A stretch of DNA of 64,000 nt from Rhodoluna lacicola. Lineage in GTDB: Bacteria > Actinomycetota > Actinomycetes > Actinomycetales > Microbacteriaceae. The translations under genes and the position numbers were made by a program. The first letter of the stretch is position 1, and each line of letters opens with the position of its first letter. Of this stretch, positions 1 to 9,483 are shown in pieces. Where the stretch lies: NCBI RefSeq assembly GCF_000699505.1, contig NZ_CP007490.1, positions 558,001 through 622,000 of the forward strand, read 5' to 3'. Under the pieces are notes generated by a model. It was not told where the DNA came from, did no database searches, and saw nothing but the letters and a program-made list of their open reading frames with translations.

Positions 1-230
1 GCCCCGCCGAGGTAGTGGCCAAGCGTGGTCTGGAAGTTGTTTCTGATGACGGTGCATTGATTGCCGCCATTGAAGCAGCACTTGAAAAGCAGCCAGATGT
101 GTTAGACGCAATTCGCGAGGGACGCATGCAGGCAGCAGGAGCGGTAATCGGTGCTGTCATGCAGGCCATGAAGGGCTCGGCTGATGCTGGACGTGTGCGC
201 GAGCTGCTAATTGAAATGGCGAATACATAA
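1..230 (+). CDS. gatB: Asp/Glu-tRNA amidotransferase subunit B, C-terminal end (partial)
   Basis: This is the last 76 or so residues of a gene that begins before the window; the frame is open to the left edge. The residues [10 protein letters not shown] followed by an all-helical segment ending [11 protein letters not shown] match the C-terminal GatB/YqeY tail domain that grips tRNA in GatCAB. GatCAB amidates Glu-tRNAGln (and Asp-tRNAAsn) in the cytoplasm. Only the tail is visible, so the call rests on the tail domain alone. A strong hairpin terminator follows the stop within about 15 bases, so this is the end of the gat transcription unit. Confidence 0.85.
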   Translation, partial: PAEVVAKRGLEVVSDDGALIAAIEAALEKQPDVLDAIREGRMQAAGAVIGAVMQAMKGSADAGRVRELLIEMANT

Positions 231-243
231 GACCCCAAAAAAT

Positions 244-273
244 AACCCCCGGGATTGATTCCCGGGGGTTTTT
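244..273. terminator. Bidirectional Rho-independent terminator between gatB and tRNA-His
   Basis: An 11-bp perfect stem (AACCCCCGGGA with TCCCGGGGGTT) closes a 5-base loop and ends in a T run on the plus strand. The A-rich stretch on the other side gives a U run on the minus strand, so it can also end the convergent tRNA-His transcript. Confidence 0.9.
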
Positions 274-277
274 GTAT

Positions 278-354
278 TGGGGTGAGTAACGGGGCTTGAA
301 CCCGCGACCCCCTGGACCACAACCAGGTGCTCTACCAGCTGAGCTATACCCACC
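278..354 (-). tRNA. tRNA-His (GTG)
   Basis: Full cloverleaf on the minus strand: acceptor GTGGGTA/TACTCAC, anticodon loop TTGTGGT giving anticodon GTG, and a normal T arm with TTCAAGC. The histidine identity pair is visible: an extra 5' G (position 354) opposite discriminator C73 (position 281). The CCA end is encoded at 278-280. Confidence 0.95.
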
Positions 355-416
355 AAATGTTGAGGCGTCTTGCGCAACAACCAAATAAGCCTATCAGTTT
401 GAGGCTTGTTGTATTC

Positions 417-1028
417 CTAGGAATTGTTTTTTGAGAGGCTTTCGGCCGCAGCCTTGGCCTGTTCGGTGGTTGGGCCCGGGGCCGGAACCATCACCGTCTG
501 GCGGTAGTAGCGCAACTCGTGAATTGACTCAAGGATGTCTGCCAACGCTCGGTGACCGCCATCTTTTTTGGGCATTTGGAAATAAACCCTTGGGTACCAG
601 CGTCTGGACAGTTCTTTGATTGAGCTCACATCAATGTTTCTGTAGTGCAGATGCTGGTCTAATTTCGGCATGTATCGGTTGATAAACATTCGATCTGTTC
701 CGATGGTGTTTCCCGCCAGTGGTGCCTCTTTTGCATTTGGTACGAATCGCTTAATGTAATTCAGAATTAGCTCTTCTGCCTCGGCTAGATCAAGGCCGTT
801 ATCAACTTCGTTGATGAGGCCTGACTCGGTGTGCATGTTTCTAACGAAATCATTCATGTTTGCCCAGGAATCAGGGCGAGGTTTAATCACGACGTCAAGA
901 CCAGCGTCTAAAATTTCAAGCTCGGAATTGGTGATTACGACCGCAACTTCTACTAGGCAATCTGACTCAGGGTTGAGTCCTGTCATTTCGCAGTCGATCC
1001 AGACTAGATTTTCTGAAATTTCAATCAC
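417..1028 (-). CDS. orn: Oligoribonuclease
   Basis: DEDDh 3'-5' exoribonuclease that degrades 2-5 nt RNAs and linear dinucleotides such as pGpG in the cytoplasm. The first exonuclease motif WIDCEMTGL sits at residues 10-18 (D12, E14), and the late motif HRALADILESI carries the catalytic His/Asp pair. At 203 aa it is the usual length. I place the start at the GTG at 1028: the longer in-frame reading back to 1064 would run through the hairpin that ends the upstream exporter gene, and its extra residues are not part of the family. No good Shine-Dalgarno precedes 1028, so its initiation signal is unclear. Confidence 0.92.
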   Translation of the reverse strand: MIEISENLVWIDCEMTGLNPESDCLVEVAVVITNSELEILDAGLDVVIKPRPDSWANMNDFVRNMHTESGLINEVDNGLDLAEAEELILNYIKRFVPNAKEAPLAGNTIGTDRMFINRYMPKLDQHLHYRNIDVSSIKELSRRWYPRVYFQMPKKDGGHRALADILESIHELRYYRQTVMVPAPGPTTEQAKAAAESLSKNNS

Positions 1029-1042
1029 AATCCAAAAATAGG

Positions 1043-1072
1043 GGAGGTCCGTGACAATTACCACGGACCTCC
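1043..1072 (-). terminator. Hairpin between RND exporter and orn
   Basis: Perfect 11-bp inverted repeat GGAGGTCCGTG / CACGGACCTCC with an 8-base loop, 4 bases after the exporter stop on the minus strand, followed by CCCTATTTTTGG. The T stretch suits a terminator. The 5' arm also contains GGAGGT, an SD-like sequence that would be buried in the stem, so a role in controlling orn translation is possible. Confidence 0.7.
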
Positions 1073-1076
1073 AATT

Positions 1077-4000
1077 CTAGACGGACTCGGCCGTGGCCTT
1101 CCTGCGCGCGTGGGCTTTCTTGTCTTTTCGGATGGCCTTGCGCTCTTTTCGGCCCTCTACTAACCAATAAAGTACCGGCACAATAACCAGAGTCAGAATG
1201 GTTGACGAGAACAGACCACCGATTACAACGACAGCTAGCGGCTGTGAGATGAAACCGCCGCCGCCAGTAATTCCCAGGGCCATGGGAGTAAGCGCAAATA
1301 TCGTGGCTAATGCAGTCATTAGGATTGGGCGCAAACGCTGTCTTGCTCCGTCCATGATGGCCTGCTGCATTGGTCGACCTTGTTTACGATACTGATTGAT
1401 CAGGTCGATCAGCACGATTGCATTTGTGACTACGATTCCAACCAACAGCAACATACCGATTAGCGAAGGAACCCCTAGCGGGGTATCGGTTATAAGCAAC
1501 AATCCAAGGGCACCGGTTGCTGCAAATGGAATTGAAATCAATAGGATGAGCGGTTGAATCAAACTTGAGAAGGTTGCCACCATCACCACAAATACGATCG
1601 CTACCGCGGCAAGCAGGGCCAGACCAAGTTGACTGAACGAGTCAGCCTGATCGGCGCTAATTCCACCAAGAGTTGCGGTTGTGCCCAACGGAAGGCTGAC
1701 TGTCTCTAGTCGCTTGGTAACTTCGGCTGAGATGGCGCCCAGGTTGTCTCCGCTTGGTGTCAGTGAGACTTTTGCGGTGCGATCACCCTTTTCACTTGTG
1801 ATCGAAACAGGTACCTGAACTTGCTCAATTTTGGCGATTGTCGACAGCTTTACCATTCCGGTTGCACTTGGAATGCTGATGTTTTTGACATCTTCTACAG
1901 TCTCAGGAATATCTGTTTGCACCACGTAGATTGCGGTCTCCACATTGTCAATGTTCACTTTGCCAATGCTGCTAGGGCGAAGCTTTGATGCCACAATTCC
2001 ACCAACGGTAATTTCTGTGAGTCCCTTGGCCGCCGCAGCTTTGCGGTCAACGGTCACACGAAGAGTTCGCTGTGTTTCCGCCAGTGAGTTGGTAATCTCG
2101 GACGTGTCTGGCGTTCCAACCATTGCAGCTTGAATCTTTTCGATGGCGTTGAGCAGCTTCTCGTCGTCTGGAGCGAGGACTTTTATGTCGATGGTGCTCG
2201 AAGAGCCAAAGCCAGGTCCACCACCGGAGCTGAACTTAACTTCGCCCAAGGAACTGTCCTTGGCAAATTTTGCTTCCAAATCGGACTGAACCGCAACGGC
2301 ATCAGCATCATCAATTAGAGATACCTGAAGCGATGTCCCTCCGGCAGCGGCACCAAAGGCAACTCGCCCATCACCTGATGAACCAATCGAGGTTTGCACC
2401 ACCTTGATGGTCTCCTCGGCAAGCAAAATGGTTTCGAGTTTTGCCGCGGCAGCATCTTTTTGTTCAAAAGTAGCCCCAGCGGGGAGGGTTTGATTGATAA
2501 CAAATCCATTTGCTCCCGAGCTACCGATAAAGTCTGTCTTCAGGAACGGCACAAGTGCAAAGGTGAACACCAAAATTATTAATGAAGAAACAACGGTGAT
2601 AACCGGGTGTTTTTGAGTGCCGCGAAGAATCGGAAGATATCCGCGCTGCAGCCAGCTCTTGCGTTCTTTTTCTTCCTCTACCTTTCGCGCCTGTTCGGCA
2701 AAAACCGAGGCTTCAAACTCGCTTGGCGAGCTGAGTTGACTTGGGTTCTTGAGGAACCAATAGGCAAGCACCGGAACGATGGTGAGCGAAACAAACAATG
2801 AGGCAACCAGTGCAATTGTGAAAGTAAATGCGAACGGACGGAAGATTTCTCCAATCAATCCGCTAACCAGTGCAATCGGTAGGAACACCGCAACGGTAGT
2901 AATTGTGGCCGCGGTTATAGCCCCCGATACTTCCTTGACGGCATCTAGGATTGCCTGTTTTTTAGGCTCACCGTAGGAGAGGTGGCGGTTGATATTCTCG
3001 ATGACCACGATGGAATCGTCAACCACTCGGCCAATGGCAATAGTCAAGGCACTCAACGTCAAAATATTGAGTGAGTAGCCAAATTGACCAAGACCGATAA
3101 AGGTAATCAGAACCGAGGTAGGAATCGAAATCGCTGTGACCAGAGTAGATCGAACCGACAGCAAGAACACCAAAATAATCAAGATTGCAAATCCAAGACC
3201 AAGTAGGCCCTCGGTAGTCAAATTTTCTAGGGACTTCTCCACGAATGGAGCCTGATCAAAAACTGTCACGATTGTCACATCGCCAAGCTTTTTCTTTAGC
3301 TCTTCAATTTTGTCTTGAACTCCGTGTGACACAGCAACGGTGTTGCCATCGGGTGTTTTGACAATCGAAATGGAAAGTGCTTCTTTACCATTTGTTCTAG
3401 CGATACTGGTGGTCGGAGCATTTTCAAAAGTGACTGTCGCAACATCGGCAATTGTAAGTGCAGTGACTCTTGGAGCACTTGGAATGCTAATGCCGGCGGG
3501 CGCCTGATTGCTTCCGGTAAATCCAGGAAAGTTCGGCGATGCCGTAGGCGCAGCAGGTGTTGCCGCACTGCCAATTAGAGCAAGACCTTTAAAACCCTCA
3601 AGGCTATTTACGGGTGTGCCGACTTCAACAGAAATGGAACCGTTCTCGTCATCGATGGTTCCTGCCGGAATCACAAAACCATTTGACTGAAGGGCACTTA
3701 CTACCGATTGTTGGCTAAGCCCATTAGCGGCTAAAACCTGGGACTTAAATTCCAGATTGATTCGCTTTTCCTTAACACCGGCGATGTTCACATCTCGCAC
3801 GCCTTTTACCTGCGCGAGTATCGGTGTTGCAATGTCGCTGAGTTTTTGCGCTAGGGCTTCGTTATCACCGTTATTCGCTGAAACACCAAGCGCGATGATT
3901 GGAACAGAGTCAAAGCTTCCTGAAAGTACGTTGGGTTCAACATCGGCTGGGAGGGCCGTTTTAACCTTTGAGATTGCCGCCGCAATGAGCTCGGAGACCT

Positions 4001-4310
4001 TTGCTGTGGTTGTTCCATATTCAAATTCGACTCGCACAATTGAGATGTTGCTTTGTGAGGTTGAAGTGGAGTTGACAAGACCATCAATCTTTCGAACTTC
4101 GTCTTCTATAACCTTGCTCACCTGGTTATCGACAACTTCAGGTGATGCTCCAGGATATGCCGTTACGATTGCAGCTTGCGGCACCTGAAATGAGGGAATC
4201 AACTCCTGCTTCAGCGACCCAAGAGAGATAAATCCGAACACCGCGGTGATGACGGTAATGAGCGCTACAACTGACCGATTAGCAATACTCAGTTTGGCAA
4301 GACGAAACAC
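1077..4310 (-). CDS. RND superfamily efflux permease (AcrB/SwrC-like)
   Basis: Large inner-membrane proton-driven exporter of the HAE1/AcrB fold, 1077 aa, with TM1 near residues 13-31, two large extracytoplasmic loops and two sets of membrane helices. The TM4 motif GRVVDDSIVVIENI has the paired aspartates (about D431-D432) of the proton relay; the matching TM10 motif GIVVTNAIVLIDL lacks the AcrB-type lysine. It resembles SwrC/YerP of Gram-positive bacteria. No adaptor (MFP) or outer-membrane gene is nearby, as expected for a monoderm. Low-complexity Pro/Ala/Gly linkers occur near residue 260. Starts at GTG after AGAGG. Substrate cannot be told; surfactants, lipopeptides, lipids or drugs are all possible for this family. 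Confidence 0.88.
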   Translation of the reverse strand: MFRLAKLSIANRSVVALITVITAVFGFISLGSLKQELIPSFQVPQAAIVTAYPGASPEVVDNQVSKVIEDEVRKIDGLVNSTSTSQSNISIVRVEFEYGTTTAKVSELIAAAISKVKTALPADVEPNVLSGSFDSVPIIALGVSANNGDNEALAQKLSDIATPILAQVKGVRDVNIAGVKEKRINLEFKSQVLAANGLSQQSVVSALQSNGFVIPAGTIDDENGSISVEVGTPVNSLEGFKGLALIGSAATPAAPTASPNFPGFTGSNQAPAGISIPSAPRVTALTIADVATVTFENAPTTSIARTNGKEALSISIVKTPDGNTVAVSHGVQDKIEELKKKLGDVTIVTVFDQAPFVEKSLENLTTEGLLGLGFAILIILVFLLSVRSTLVTAISIPTSVLITFIGLGQFGYSLNILTLSALTIAIGRVVDDSIVVIENINRHLSYGEPKKQAILDAVKEVSGAITAATITTVAVFLPIALVSGLIGEIFRPFAFTFTIALVASLFVSLTIVPVLAYWFLKNPSQLSSPSEFEASVFAEQARKVEEEKERKSWLQRGYLPILRGTQKHPVITVVSSLIILVFTFALVPFLKTDFIGSSGANGFVINQTLPAGATFEQKDAAAAKLETILLAEETIKVVQTSIGSSGDGRVAFGAAAGGTSLQVSLIDDADAVAVQSDLEAKFAKDSSLGEVKFSSGGGPGFGSSSTIDIKVLAPDDEKLLNAIEKIQAAMVGTPDTSEITNSLAETQRTLRVTVDRKAAAAKGLTEITVGGIVASKLRPSSIGKVNIDNVETAIYVVQTDIPETVEDVKNISIPSATGMVKLSTIAKIEQVQVPVSITSEKGDRTAKVSLTPSGDNLGAISAEVTKRLETVSLPLGTTATLGGISADQADSFSQLGLALLAAVAIVFVVMVATFSSLIQPLILLISIPFAATGALGLLLITDTPLGVPSLIGMLLLVGIVVTNAIVLIDLINQYRKQGRPMQQAIMDGARQRLRPILMTALATIFALTPMALGITGGGGFISQPLAVVVIGGLFSSTILTLVIVPVLYWLVEGRKERKAIRKDKKAHARRKATAESV

Positions 4311-4435
4311 GTTGACCTCTTTCAGGTTGATACCTATAGGCTAACTGCCAAGCAAGAACGGGTATTCCAAACACTAAAACAATCAGGTTTTTCTCAGGAG
4401 AGGCTTGAAAAGCCTAAATATTCCGGCAGATTGGC

Positions 4436-5422
4436 CTAATTTGACTTAGCTTTCTTTCGATTAGCGGTGATAACACTCACAATCGCCGAAACGGCAATCG
4501 AAGCCACAATCACAATTAGCGAAGTGTTGCTGCTGATTTCAGGCGCCCATTCAATGTGCTTTCCGCCGTTGATAAAAGGCAGTTCATTTACGTGCATCGC
4601 GTGAGCGACGAGCTTAAAGCCGATGAATCCCAAGATGAAGGCAATGCCGTACTTTAGGTACTCGAGTTTGTCTAGCAGACCGCCCAAGAGGAAGTAAAGC
4701 TGACGAAGACCCATCAGTGCAAAAACATTGGCGGTAAAGACAATAAAGGGATCAGTGGTGATTCCAAAAATTGCAGGGATTGAATCAAAGGCGAACATGA
4801 CGTCGGTTAGGGCGATTGCAGCAAAAACCACAATCATGGGGGTAAAGACCTTCTTGCCGTTTACCAAAGTGCGAATTTTGGCGCCATCGAAGCCATCTGA
4901 CACCTGGATGCGTTTTCTAAGCAGTTGAATCAGCTTGCTTTCAGTTTCTTCCTCATCCTCATGGCTTCTGAAGGCCTGGTGGTATGCGGTGTAAAGCAAG
5001 AACGCGCCAAAGATGTAGAAAATCCAGCTGAATTGCTCAATCAGGGATGCGCCAACGACGATAAATATGCCTCGAAGAACCAGGGCCAGTACCACACCAA
5101 CCATAAGTACTTCCTGCTGATATTTCTTTGGCACTGCGAATCGAGTCATGATGATCACGAACACGAAAAGGTTGTCAATACTTAGGCTGTACTCGGTAAG
5201 CCAACCAGCAAAAAATTCCGTTGCTTTGGTAGCTCCAAACAATTGGCCGATAATCAGGCCAAAAATCACCGCCAGAACGGCATAAAAAGCAACCCAAAGC
5301 GAAGATTCCTTGGTGCTGGGAATGTGAGGTCGCTTGAAGACAATCAGTAGATCGGCTAGCAGAATGGCGGTAATCGCAACCATAGAAATGGCTTCGAACC
5401 AGAAGTAGGAATTTTCGCTCAT
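4436..5422 (-). CDS. TerC family integral membrane protein
   Basis: 328-aa polytopic membrane protein of the TerC/Alx family, with about eight to nine helices and the typical acidic intramembrane motif SLSIDNLFVFVIIM near residue 80 plus a second Asp-containing motif ALTDVMFAFDSIPA. Members are implicated in manganese export/metalation of exported proteins or tellurite resistance. It lies 12 bases after the DoxX gene and is probably co-transcribed with it. I saw no room for the manganese (yybP-ykoY) riboswitch that often controls this family. Metal specificity is not shown by sequence. Confidence 0.9.
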   Translation of the reverse strand: MSENSYFWFEAISMVAITAILLADLLIVFKRPHIPSTKESSLWVAFYAVLAVIFGLIIGQLFGATKATEFFAGWLTEYSLSIDNLFVFVIIMTRFAVPKKYQQEVLMVGVVLALVLRGIFIVVGASLIEQFSWIFYIFGAFLLYTAYHQAFRSHEDEEETESKLIQLLRKRIQVSDGFDGAKIRTLVNGKKVFTPMIVVFAAIALTDVMFAFDSIPAIFGITTDPFIVFTANVFALMGLRQLYFLLGGLLDKLEYLKYGIAFILGFIGFKLVAHAMHVNELPFINGGKHIEWAPEISSNTSLIVIVASIAVSAIVSVITANRKKAKSN

Positions 5423-5434
5423 AGTTAGGTAAGT

Positions 5435-5830
5435 CTATTTGCTAGTTCTAGCCCATGCTGACGTTGACCACAGCGCCCAAATCATCAAAAGTGGTTGAAA
5501 AAGTAGACGAATAGCTCTTGCTTCATCGGTGTTTAATCCAAAGGCATCTGTTTGTGTCAAAAATTGCGAAATGTTCCCTGGAAAAATTGCCAAGAAGAAT
5601 CCAGCTGTGAGCCAACCAATCTGTTTTCGATACTTCTTAATTGTCAGTAAGCCGATCCCTAAGGCAATCTCCACTGCTCCTGATGCCAGGACAACGAAAT
5701 CAGCATCAAACGGAATCCACCCTGGCACCTGAGCTTGAAAAGTGGCTCTGGCAAATGTGAAATGACCAAGGCCAGCAAAAATAAGTGCGCTACCCAGCGC
5801 TATTCGGGCTATGACTTTGATGATTCGCAT
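5435..5830 (-). CDS. DoxX-like membrane protein
   Basis: 131-aa protein with four hydrophobic helices and the DoxX-family opening ARIALGSALIFAGLGHFTFAR, followed by EIALGIGLL. DoxX-type proteins are small quinone- or redox-associated membrane proteins; Mycobacterium DoxX forms a complex with SodA. Here it starts a two-gene unit with terC. A TAACTT hexamer six bases before the ATG suggests a leaderless transcript. Exact role unknown. Confidence 0.75.
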   Translation of the reverse strand: MRIIKVIARIALGSALIFAGLGHFTFARATFQAQVPGWIPFDADFVVLASGAVEIALGIGLLTIKKYRKQIGWLTAGFFLAIFPGNISQFLTQTDAFGLNTDEARAIRLLFQPLLMIWALWSTSAWARTSK

Positions 5831-5836
5831 GAATGC

Positions 5837-5842
5837 AAGTTA
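5837..5842 (-). promoter_or_regulatory. -10 hexamer TAACTT for the doxX-terC unit
   Basis: On the minus strand the sequence reads TAACTT, six bases (GCATTC), then ATG. That spacing puts the expected transcription start on the A of the start codon. Confidence 0.5.
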
Positions 5843-5887
5843 GCACGTAGCCTCATTTAGACTGGTAGGCGTCGCTTCAAGCAATTT

Positions 5888-5963
5888 GCCCTCGTAGCTC
5901 AGTGGATAGAGCAAGAGCCTTCTAATCTCTTGGTCGCAGGTTCGATTCCTGCCGAGGGCGCCA
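5888..5963 (+). tRNA. tRNA-Arg (TCT)
   Basis: Cloverleaf with acceptor GCCCTCG/CGAGGGC, D arm GCTC/GAGC, anticodon loop CTTCTAA (anticodon TCT, reading AGA), T arm GCAGG/CCTGC and encoded CCA at 5961-5963. The last anticodon-stem pair (31-39) is a C-U mismatch. The next gene's ATG starts one base after the CCA. A TAGACT hexamer at 5858-5863 is a possible -10. Confidence 0.95.
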
Positions 5964-5964
5964 A

Positions 5965-6297
5965 ATGAGTAAAAACATTGAAGTTGCCTGCAACTACCTG
6001 TTGGCCTATGAAGCAAAGGATTTAGCTGCCATAGCCAAGATGATTCGCCCGGATGTCTGGTTGCAAGATTGGAACATTTCAGGCCAAGGGGAATCTTTTT
6101 TTCTAGGTGAGACTCGTAAAAACTTTGAGGCAGCTCAGCAGATCAAGATTGAGATCCTCAGCATGCAAGAATCGGCGGATATGGTTGCGGCACAGTTGCA
6201 GATCACTATCAATGGGCATGAATTACTTGAAGTGGTTGATGTGATCTCTTTTGATTCAGGAAATTTGATTCGAGGAGTCCGGGCCTACAAAGGTTAG
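5965..6297 (+). CDS. NTF2-like / SnoaL-like fold protein
   Basis: 110-aa protein with the NTF2-like pattern: an N-terminal helix (ACNYLLAYEAKDLAAIAKMI), a short middle segment with Asp/Trp (RPDVWLQDW), then alternating strands ending in GVRAYKG. Family members bind small hydrophobic ligands or act as isomerases and hydrolases; no catalytic role can be assigned. Its ATG lies one base behind the tRNA-Arg CCA, so it has no room for its own leader or Shine-Dalgarno and is probably transcribed with the tRNA. The 3' end overlaps the convergent SDR gene by four bases. Confidence 0.7.
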   Translation: MSKNIEVACNYLLAYEAKDLAAIAKMIRPDVWLQDWNISGQGESFFLGETRKNFEAAQQIKIEILSMQESADMVAAQLQITINGHELLEVVDVISFDSGNLIRGVRAYKG

Positions 6298-7106
6298 CCA
6301 AGCAAAGACTTCATATTTTTGTAAATTAGGTTCGCTGCAAAGTCCGGCGCCAGGCGGATAAGGTTGCCCATTAGCTTGGCATCGCTGCCAACGTAGATTC
6401 GTTTGGCATTGGATTCGATCGAGTCAACAATCTTTTTTCCAGCAGCTGCAGGAGCGGTGACCCTTGCAGCAGCTTTCTTTTGGGCAGGGGTTAGTTCGCC
6501 TGATCCAAAACTAACTCCTGAGTTTGCCGAGATGTTGGTTCCAATTGCGCCAGGCCAGACTAAGGTCAGGGAAACTTTTGTGTCCTTGAGTTCTGAACGC
6601 AGTCCTTCGGTAAGCATGTTTAGCCCAGCCTTTGTGGCGCCGTAGAGAGTTTGGCCGGGAACGGGGGCATAAGATCCCATCGATGAAACGTTGAGAATAT
6701 GTGCCTCCGGTCTAGAAACCAAACCAGGCAGGAAAGCCTTAATCATGTTAAGCGGGCCAAAGAAATTGACGTTCATTACTCTGTCAATGTGCTCAAAATC
6801 CAGTTCGTTTATTTTCACGAATGGCTGAATGATTCCAGCCACATTTAGCAGCGCATCGATTTTTCCAAGCTTGGCTTCAATCTCTGCAGGGAGGGCGGCC
6901 ACGCGAGATCTATCGGTGATATTGGCATCAAAGGCGTAAAAATTTTTGGCATTCTCAACGGCAAGTTTTTTAGTTTCCTCAAGAAACTCGTGCTTCAGGT
7001 CTAGGCCTGCAACTTTTGCGCCGCGGCGAAGTAGTTCTAGAGAAACTTCTCGGCCTATGCCGTTTCCGGCTCCGGTTACCACAAATACTTTTTCCTGAAT
7101 CTTCAT
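6294..7106 (-). CDS. Short-chain dehydrogenase/reductase
   Basis: 270-aa classical SDR with cofactor motif TGAGNGIG at residues 11-18, NVAG at 88-91 and the catalytic Ser141/142, Tyr155 and Lys159 (YGATK). An NAD(P)H-dependent oxidoreductase acting on an alcohol, ketone or sugar substrate that cannot be inferred. An Asp after the second strand (GLDLKHE) favours NAD(H) over NADP(H). It starts 10 bases after argG stops, with AAGGA seven bases before ATG, so it probably shares the argG transcript. Confidence 0.88.
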   Translation of the reverse strand: MKIQEKVFVVTGAGNGIGREVSLELLRRGAKVAGLDLKHEFLEETKKLAVENAKNFYAFDANITDRSRVAALPAEIEAKLGKIDALLNVAGIIQPFVKINELDFEHIDRVMNVNFFGPLNMIKAFLPGLVSRPEAHILNVSSMGSYAPVPGQTLYGATKAGLNMLTEGLRSELKDTKVSLTLVWPGAIGTNISANSGVSFGSGELTPAQKKAAARVTAPAAAGKKIVDSIESNAKRIYVGSDAKLMGNLIRLAPDFAANLIYKNMKSLLG

Positions 7107-7116
7107 GGCTGTTTCC

Positions 7117-8463
<1,347 letters not shown>

Positions 8464-8481
8464 TTAGGCATTGATAACACC

Positions 8482-8964
8482 ATGAGCCTAAAAGAAGCCG
8501 AATTGACCATGTTGGACGGTCGCAAGACCACTTTTGCCGAATTTGCCGACAAGGCGGTGCTAGTTGTAAACGTGGCTTCCAGATGCGGGTTGAGCCCCCA
8601 GTATGAAGCGCTAGAGGCACTTCAGAAGAAATATGGCGGTAAGGGATTCACGGTGCTGGGCATGCCGTCAAATCAATTCATGCAGGAACTTGGCTCGAGC
8701 GATGCAATTAGCGACTATTGCTCAACCACCTGGGGAGTGACCTTTCCAATGACAGAGAAGGTCAAGGTTAACGGAAGAGGCAGGCACGAGCTTTACAAGT
8801 CTCTGGTTACAGCCAAGGATGGTGCTGGACTTAGTGGGCCCGTGATGTGGAATTTTGAAAAATTCTTAGTGCTGCCCTCTGGTGAAATCAAGCGATTCCG
8901 ACCAACTACCAAGCCCGATGCGCCGGAGGTAATCGAGGCCATTGAGAGCGCCTTAGAGAAATAG
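8482..8964 (+). CDS. Glutathione peroxidase family (thiol peroxidase)
   Basis: 160-aa cytoplasmic peroxidase that reduces hydroperoxides. The peroxidatic residue is Cys35 in NVASRCGLS (a cysteine, not selenocysteine); Gln68 in NQFMQEL and Trp123-Asn124 in VMWNFEKF complete the tetrad. Bacterial Cys-type members are normally recycled by thioredoxin rather than glutathione, consistent with trxA at 15 kb and the absence of glutathione in most actinobacteria. Divergent from argG with about 50 bases between the two starts. Slightly odd: the usual GGQEPG stretch is replaced by FMQELGS. Confidence 0.93.
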   Translation: MSLKEAELTMLDGRKTTFAEFADKAVLVVNVASRCGLSPQYEALEALQKKYGGKGFTVLGMPSNQFMQELGSSDAISDYCSTTWGVTFPMTEKVKVNGRGRHELYKSLVTAKDGAGLSGPVMWNFEKFLVLPSGEIKRFRPTTKPDAPEVIEAIESALEK

Positions 8965-8968
8965 GACG

Positions 8969-9460
8969 CTAAAGCGCAAATTCTCCTAGGTCGACCCCCA
9001 GGTAATCAGCAATCACATCGGTGACTAATTTGTGGTCAAGGCGTTGGGGTAGACCGGAAACTGTGGCGGTTGCCACGATGCCGACACCGTCAACTCGAAT
9101 CGGGAAGCAACCTCCGTGCCAGGCGTAGTTCTGCTCATCTAAATCACTTACGCGATCCACAGCTCCGGCGAAGTTAATTTCAAGACCAACAAGATACGAA
9201 CTGGTATGCACAAGATTGACCAGATTGCGTTTGCGACGGGCCCAATCGGTGTTTATTTCCGTGGTACCCGGCATTGCCGAGAAGAAAAGAGGTTCGTCTT
9301 CCCGACGAATGTCGATAACCACCCCGGGCTGGTATTTCTCAGCTTCTTCGCGCAGGGCAACACCAAGCGACCAAGCATCGGATTCATCGAAAGACCTAAA
9401 CACCAGCAGTTCTTCTTGTCGAATTACCTTGGCTATGTCAGATTCGCGTGGTTCATTCAT
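8969..9460 (-). CDS. UPF0303 / HbpS-like domain protein
   Basis: 163-aa protein of the UPF0303 family (yeast YBR137W-like), related in fold to GlcG/HbpS haem-binding proteins. Visible family features are an N-terminal helix (IAKVIRQEELLVFRSFDESDAWSLG), the middle WARRKRNLV segment, and the C-terminal GGCFPIRVDGVGIVATATVSGLPQRLDHKLV. Haem degradation is sometimes written for the family, but no function is proven. It lies 23 bases downstream of the Lrp-type regulator on the same strand and may share its transcript; its 3' end is 4 bases from the convergent gpx stop. Confidence 0.8.
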   Translation of the reverse strand: MNEPRESDIAKVIRQEELLVFRSFDESDAWSLGVALREEAEKYQPGVVIDIRREDEPLFFSAMPGTTEINTDWARRKRNLVNLVHTSSYLVGLEINFAGAVDRVSDLDEQNYAWHGGCFPIRVDGVGIVATATVSGLPQRLDHKLVTDVIADYLGVDLGEFAL

Positions 9461-9483
9461 CTTTTTCGCCTGCTTCCCGACGC

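Noticed and set aside
5423-5434. yybP-ykoY manganese riboswitch upstream of terC
   Set aside because: terC follows the DoxX gene by 12 bases; no space and no matching sequence.
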